64,000 nucleotides of DNA. Origin: Mesorhizobium amorphae. Lineage in GTDB: Bacteria > Pseudomonadota > Alphaproteobacteria > Rhizobiales > Rhizobiaceae. Location of the stretch: assembly GCF_014843845.1 (NCBI RefSeq), contig NZ_JHQS01000122.1:1-64000 (forward strand), given 5' to 3'. The position numbers and the translations under genes are program-made. The notes beneath the pieces are model-generated. The model was not told the origin of the DNA. It saw only the letters and a program-made list of their open reading frames with translations, and did no database searches. Of this stretch, positions 60,426-64,000 are shown one piece after another. Position 1 is the stretch's first letter. Each line of letters opens with the position of its first letter.

Positions 60426-62401
60426 CGGTGACGGCAAGCGCCAGCGCCGCGAGGCCGCCGGTTCAACGCTGGCTGGCAGTCTGGGCGCTCGCGCTGGCCG
60501 CCGTGCTTGTCGTGTTCCTGCTGCAGGAAAGCCTGCCCTGGGCCGTCAACTATCCGACTGAGGCGGTCGTCCCCGTCGCCGACTGGATCAGCGTGCTGAT
60601 GCGCTGGGTGAAGTCGAACTTCTCCTGGCTGACGCGCTCGATCACCGCCGTGCTTGGCGTGCCGCTCGATCTGGCGCTCAATCTTCTGGCCAAGAATTTC
60701 AAGATCGGCCACGGCGCAGATGCCTTTGCCCTGCCCCGTCTGTCCTGGGTCGGCGTGTGCGCTGCTGCCTTCCTTGCGGGGCATGCAGCCGGCGGCCGAA
60801 AACTCGGCGTGCTGGTCGCCGGCTGCTTCGCCTACATCGCGCTGTTCGGGCAATGGACCAGCGCCATGCTGACGCTCGGGCTGATCTCGATCGCGGTGCC
60901 GTTCTGCATCGTCACCGGGTTGTTCGTCGGCATCTGGGCCTGGCGCAGGCCTTGGGCCGAGCGGCTCATCGTCTCCCCTGCCCTCGACCTCATGCAAACG
61001 ATCCCGACCTTCGCCTATCTGATCCCGATGCTGCTTCTGTTCGGCAACAGCCCGGTTTCGGCGATGATCGCCACCGCCATCTTCGCCACGCCGCCGATGG
61101 TGCGGGCAACGATGCTGGGGCTGGCACGCGTGCCGTCGGAGATCGACGATTTCAGCGAGATGGCCGGCTGCACGGCACGGCAGAAACTGTGGCGGGTGCT
61201 GCTGCCTTCGGCGCGGCCGACACTGATGGTCGGCGTCAACCAGGTCATCATGCTGGCGCTCAACATGGTGATCATCGCGTCGATGATCGGCGCCGGCGGC
61301 CTCGGCTACGACGTGCTCCTGGCGCTGCGCGCGCTGAAGGTCGGCGAGGCGATGGAGGCGGGCCTTGCCATCGTGGCGCTGGCGATTGCGCTCGACCGGC
61401 TGAGCCAGGCGATCGCCCACAATCATGCGCAGGGCCAGACTTATCGGGCGGCGAGCCCGGTCTTCTGGCGCCGCTATCCCAATCTGACGCTGGCCGTCGC
61501 CATCCTTGCCGCGACCACCTTGCTCAGCCTGTTTGTGCCGGCGTTCGCGGCAGTGCCGAAAGCGATCACCTTCACCACCGCGCCTTTGTGGAAGGCGGCG
61601 GTGAGCTGGGTGACGATCAACTTCTTCGACACGATCGAAGCGTTTCGCGTGGCGCTGATCCTCAACGTTCTGAACCCGGTGCGCGCCTTCTGCGAGGGCT
61701 TTCCGTGGCTGGGCGCCGTCTTCCTGCTCGGCCTTGCCGGCTACCAGCTTTCCGGCCTGCGCCTGGCCTTCCTGGTTGCGGCGCTGACCGCCTTCTGCGC
61801 CATCACCGGGCTGTGGGAAAAGACCATGGCGACGGTCTATCTCTGCGGCCTCTCGGCCTTCATCTCGTGCCTGATCGGCATTCCGATCGGGCTGATGGCG
61901 TCACGCAGCGATCGTTTCGAAAAGACCGTGACACCAATCATCGACACGCTGCAGGTGCTGCCGTCCTTCTGCTTCATCATCCCGGTGGTGATGCTGTTCC
62001 GGGTCGGCGACGTCACCGCCATGATCGCCACCGTGGCCTTCGCCGTGGTGCCGGCCATCCGCTACACCAATCACGGTATTCGCCAGGTGCCGCCGGCACT
62101 GATCGAGGCGGCCAAGGTTTCCGGCTGCACCCCGCGCCAGACCTTCTTTCGAGTGCAACTGCCGCTGGCGCTGCCCGAGATCATGCTCGGCGTCAACCAG
62201 ACCATATTGATGGCGCTGGCGATGATCATCATCTGCGCCATGGTCGGCACGCGCGATCTCGGCCAGGAGGTGTTCATCGCGCTGTCCAAGGCCGATTCCG
62301 GCCGCGGTATCGTGGCCGGTCTCGCCATCGCCTTCATCGGCATCGTCGCCGACCGACTGTTCAGCGCCTGGACGGCGAAGGCACGGTCAAGGCTGGGATA
62401 G
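60422..62401 (+). CDS. Double-length quaternary-amine ABC permease (ProW-ProW fusion)
   Basis: The 659-residue protein contains two ProW-like permease domains in tandem. The first has LDLMQTIPTFAYLIPMLLLF, FSEMAGCTARQKLWRVLLP and ASMIGAGGLGYDV (residues about 180-320). The second has IDTLQVLPSFCFIIPVVMLF, EAAKVSGCTPRQTFFRVQLP and CAMVGTRDLGQEV (about 500-640). Each domain has its own EAA loop, so one polypeptide may form the whole channel. Fused permeases are known for TMAO importers (TmoW type). It starts within the ATPase stop. Confidence 0.9.
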   Translation: MTVTASASAARPPVQRWLAVWALALAAVLVVFLLQESLPWAVNYPTEAVVPVADWISVLMRWVKSNFSWLTRSITAVLGVPLDLALNLLAKNFKIGHGADAFALPRLSWVGVCAAAFLAGHAAGGRKLGVLVAGCFAYIALFGQWTSAMLTLGLISIAVPFCIVTGLFVGIWAWRRPWAERLIVSPALDLMQTIPTFAYLIPMLLLFGNSPVSAMIATAIFATPPMVRATMLGLARVPSEIDDFSEMAGCTARQKLWRVLLPSARPTLMVGVNQVIMLALNMVIIASMIGAGGLGYDVLLALRALKVGEAMEAGLAIVALAIALDRLSQAIAHNHAQGQTYRAASPVFWRRYPNLTLAVAILAATTLLSLFVPAFAAVPKAITFTTAPLWKAAVSWVTINFFDTIEAFRVALILNVLNPVRAFCEGFPWLGAVFLLGLAGYQLSGLRLAFLVAALTAFCAITGLWEKTMATVYLCGLSAFISCLIGIPIGLMASRSDRFEKTVTPIIDTLQVLPSFCFIIPVVMLFRVGDVTAMIATVAFAVVPAIRYTNHGIRQVPPALIEAAKVSGCTPRQTFFRVQLPLALPEIMLGVNQTILMALAMIIICAMVGTRDLGQEVFIALSKADSGRGIVAGLAIAFIGIVADRLFSAWTAKARSRLG

Positions 62402-62418
62402 GCCCCTGGGCGCGACGG

Positions 62419-63777
62419 TTATTCCGCCGCCACGCCCTTCACCTCGAGATAGCTCTCCATCGAATCGTCCAGTACCTGCAGCCAGGGCGTATGGTGCAGC
62501 GGCGCCATCGTGCCGGTCATCAGCGAGCGGTAGGCGTGGTCGCGGAAGCTCATAATGTCTTCCATCTTGTGGTGCTCCCACTCCATGAAGGTGTGGTTGA
62601 CCGCCTCGACGTCGAAGCCCGGATAGTCGGTCTGGTCCATCAATTCCTTGGTGTAGTCGCCCTGGAACCAAATCATCTGCTCGGCGTCTTCGAGCGTTTC
62701 CTCGCGAGCGCGCCATTTCGCGCCGTGCGCCGCCATCGCCTCGGCGGACGGCAATTTGATACGGCCCATGATGACGTCGCGCGCGAACCAGGCCTGCGCG
62801 TCGAACATGTTGAAGGTGTAGAACTGGTCCTGCATGCCGATATAGGAGAGCTTCGGGTTCTTCTCCCAGACGACACCCTCATAGATACCGTCCGGCCACA
62901 TGCGGTTGGCGGTCTTGAGTTTCAGATCGTCCGTGAGGAACGGGAAGGAATGCAGATAGCCGGTGCACAGGATGATGGCGTCGACATCCTTGGTGGTGCC
63001 GTCCTTGAAGTGGGCCGTCTTGCCGACGACCTTCTGCAGCAGCGGCACCTCCTTCCAGTTCTCCGGCCATTTGAAGCCCATCGGCTTGGAGCGGTAGCTG
63101 GAGGTGATCGATTTGGCGCCGTATTTGTAGCACTGCGAGCCGATATCCTCAGCCGAGTACGAACGGCCGATGATCAATATGTCCTTGCCCTTGAACTCCA
63201 TGGCGTCGCGGAAATCGTGGCTGTGCAGGATGCGGCCGTTGAACGTCGAAAAGCCTTCGAAATAGGGAACGTTCGGAACGGAGAAGTGCCCTGAGGCGAC
63301 GACGACATTGTCGAACTCTTCCGAGTAGGTGACGTCGTTGGTGCGGTCATGCGCGGTGACGGTGAATTTTTTGGTTTCGTCCGAGAAGGTCACCATGCGC
63401 ACCGGGCTGTTGAAGCGCACCCATTGGCGCAGGCCTGACTTCTCGACGCGGCCCTTGATGTAGTCCCACAAAACGGCGCGCGGCGGGTAGGAGCCGATCG
63501 GCCGGCCGAAATGCTCCTCGAACGTGTAGTCGGCGAATTCGAGGCATTCCTTCGGCCCATTCGACCAGAGGTAACGGTACATCGAGCCATGCACCGGATC
63601 GCCATGCTCGTCGAGGCCGGTACGCCAGGTGTAGTTCCACAGGCCGCCCCAGTCGGACTGTTTTTCGAAACAGACGACTTCGGGGATCTCGGCGCCCTTG
63701 TCGGCGGCCGACTTGAAGGCCCTGAGCTGCGCCAGGCCGGACGGCCCGGCTCCGATGACGGCAACGCGACTTTTCAT
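62419..63777 (-). CDS. tmm: Flavin-containing monooxygenase, trimethylamine monooxygenase (Tmm)-like
   Basis: The 452-residue protein has AVIGAGPSGLAQLRAF (FAD site), WGGLWNYTWRTGLDEHGDPV, MYRYLWSNGPKECLEFADYT, the FMO motif FNGRILHSHDFRD and an NADPH site IIGRSYSAEDIGSQCYKYG. It closely matches my recall of bacterial Tmm (for example from Methylocella), including the tyrosine after GRS. It oxidises trimethylamine to TMAO, and relatives also accept other tertiary amines or sulfides. GGGAGG lies before the ATG at 63777. It is convergent with the amine importer, whose ligand may be the product. Confidence 0.9.
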   Translation of the reverse strand: MKSRVAVIGAGPSGLAQLRAFKSAADKGAEIPEVVCFEKQSDWGGLWNYTWRTGLDEHGDPVHGSMYRYLWSNGPKECLEFADYTFEEHFGRPIGSYPPRAVLWDYIKGRVEKSGLRQWVRFNSPVRMVTFSDETKKFTVTAHDRTNDVTYSEEFDNVVVASGHFSVPNVPYFEGFSTFNGRILHSHDFRDAMEFKGKDILIIGRSYSAEDIGSQCYKYGAKSITSSYRSKPMGFKWPENWKEVPLLQKVVGKTAHFKDGTTKDVDAIILCTGYLHSFPFLTDDLKLKTANRMWPDGIYEGVVWEKNPKLSYIGMQDQFYTFNMFDAQAWFARDVIMGRIKLPSAEAMAAHGAKWRAREETLEDAEQMIWFQGDYTKELMDQTDYPGFDVEAVNHTFMEWEHHKMEDIMSFRDHAYRSLMTGTMAPLHHTPWLQVLDDSMESYLEVKGVAAE

Positions 63778-63815
63778 GGCGGACCTCCCGTTCCTGATTT
63801 CGACTTTTGTCTGAC

Positions 63816-63860
63816 GCAATTCCGGACAGAAAACCGTTTCACACTTTTCCTGGAATTGCT
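63816..63860. repeat. Short Rhizobiales palindromic repeat, second copy
   Basis: The sequence begins GCAATTCCGGAC and ends TTTCCTGGAATTGC, matching the copy at 30358-30401. Its terminal eight bases (GCAATTCC/GGAATTGC) are a perfect inverted repeat. It lies upstream of the Tmm-like gene in the spacer that runs to the window end. Confidence 0.75.
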
Positions 63861-64000
63861 CTTACGAAACAAATTTCACTCACAGGACAGTAATTGGCCC
63901 TTCGGTGCTGTCAACAGGCCTTGTGTGGAAAGCGCGTTCCGCACAGGCAACTTCCGGTGAAAGGCTATCGGTTGAGCGGCAGGCCGGCAACGCACAATTC

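Noticed and set aside
58326..60437. A 703-codon open frame antisense to the amine importer
   Set aside because: It covers two well-supported genes on the other strand and shows no family features.

Overview
The window is GC-rich, densely coded alphaproteobacterial chromosome, most likely Mesorhizobium or a close relative in the Phyllobacteriaceae/Rhizobiaceae. Three things suggest this: very many ABC uptake operons, short palindromic repeats of the kind scattered through Mesorhizobium genomes (57-108, 14581-14733, 30358-30401, 47188-47349, 63816-63860), and a small RNA with the architecture of the rhizobial alpha-r14/NfeR1 family. This assignment rests on recalled family features; no database search was run. 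I saw no phage, transposase, CRISPR array, rRNA or tRNA. This is ordinary metabolic accessory DNA.

Region by region. 0-2 kb: ArsC-like protein, an ArsR regulator with its AHSA1/SRPBCC partner, and a SnoaL-like protein. 2-9.5 kb: a seven-gene minus-strand operon (taurine/nitrate-type ABC transporter with two permeases, FAH-family hydrolase, oxalate-CoA-ligase-like synthetase, ketopantoate-reductase-like protein), divergent from a FadR-type GntR regulator. 9.6-19 kb: polyamine-like uptake and oxidation (PotABCD-type transporter, PuuB-like FAD oxidase, PuuC-like aldehyde dehydrogenase, gamma-glutamyltransferase, PuuR-like XRE-cupin regulator). 19-24.5 kb: FAH-family sugar-acid dehydratase, ribose-type ABC transporter and LacI regulator.

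24.6-30.3 kb: the small RNA, then a TetR-controlled RND efflux pump and adaptor with a small overlapping leader ORF. 30.3-47.1 kb: a GcvA-like LysR gene divergent from a 2OG-Fe(II) oxygenase. A GntR-led cluster follows, with two enolase-superfamily enzymes (one like cis-3-hydroxy-L-proline dehydratase), two paralogous Tat-exported peptide-type binding proteins, a BisC-like molybdoenzyme, Dpp-type permeases, a fused DppDF ATPase, a LysR regulator and a double-DUF427 protein. 47.4-57.6 kb: a polyol/sugar catabolic region (COG4091 dehydrogenase, FGGY kinase, SorC regulator, ribose-type transporter, two SDRs). 58.3-63.8 kb: a quaternary-amine/TMAO-type transporter with a double-length permease, convergent with a gene closely resembling bacterial trimethylamine monooxygenase (Tmm).

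The common pattern is a solute-specific importer linked to the first enzymes for that solute and to a local regulator. For most units a palindromic operator candidate can be read beside the regulator or promoter. The candidates most worth follow-up are the alpha-r14-like RNA, the peptide-transporter/molybdoenzyme/dehydratase cluster with its apparent ATT start codon, the gamma-glutamyl polyamine module with paired TTTCA-N6-TGAAA sites, and the Tmm/TMAO module.
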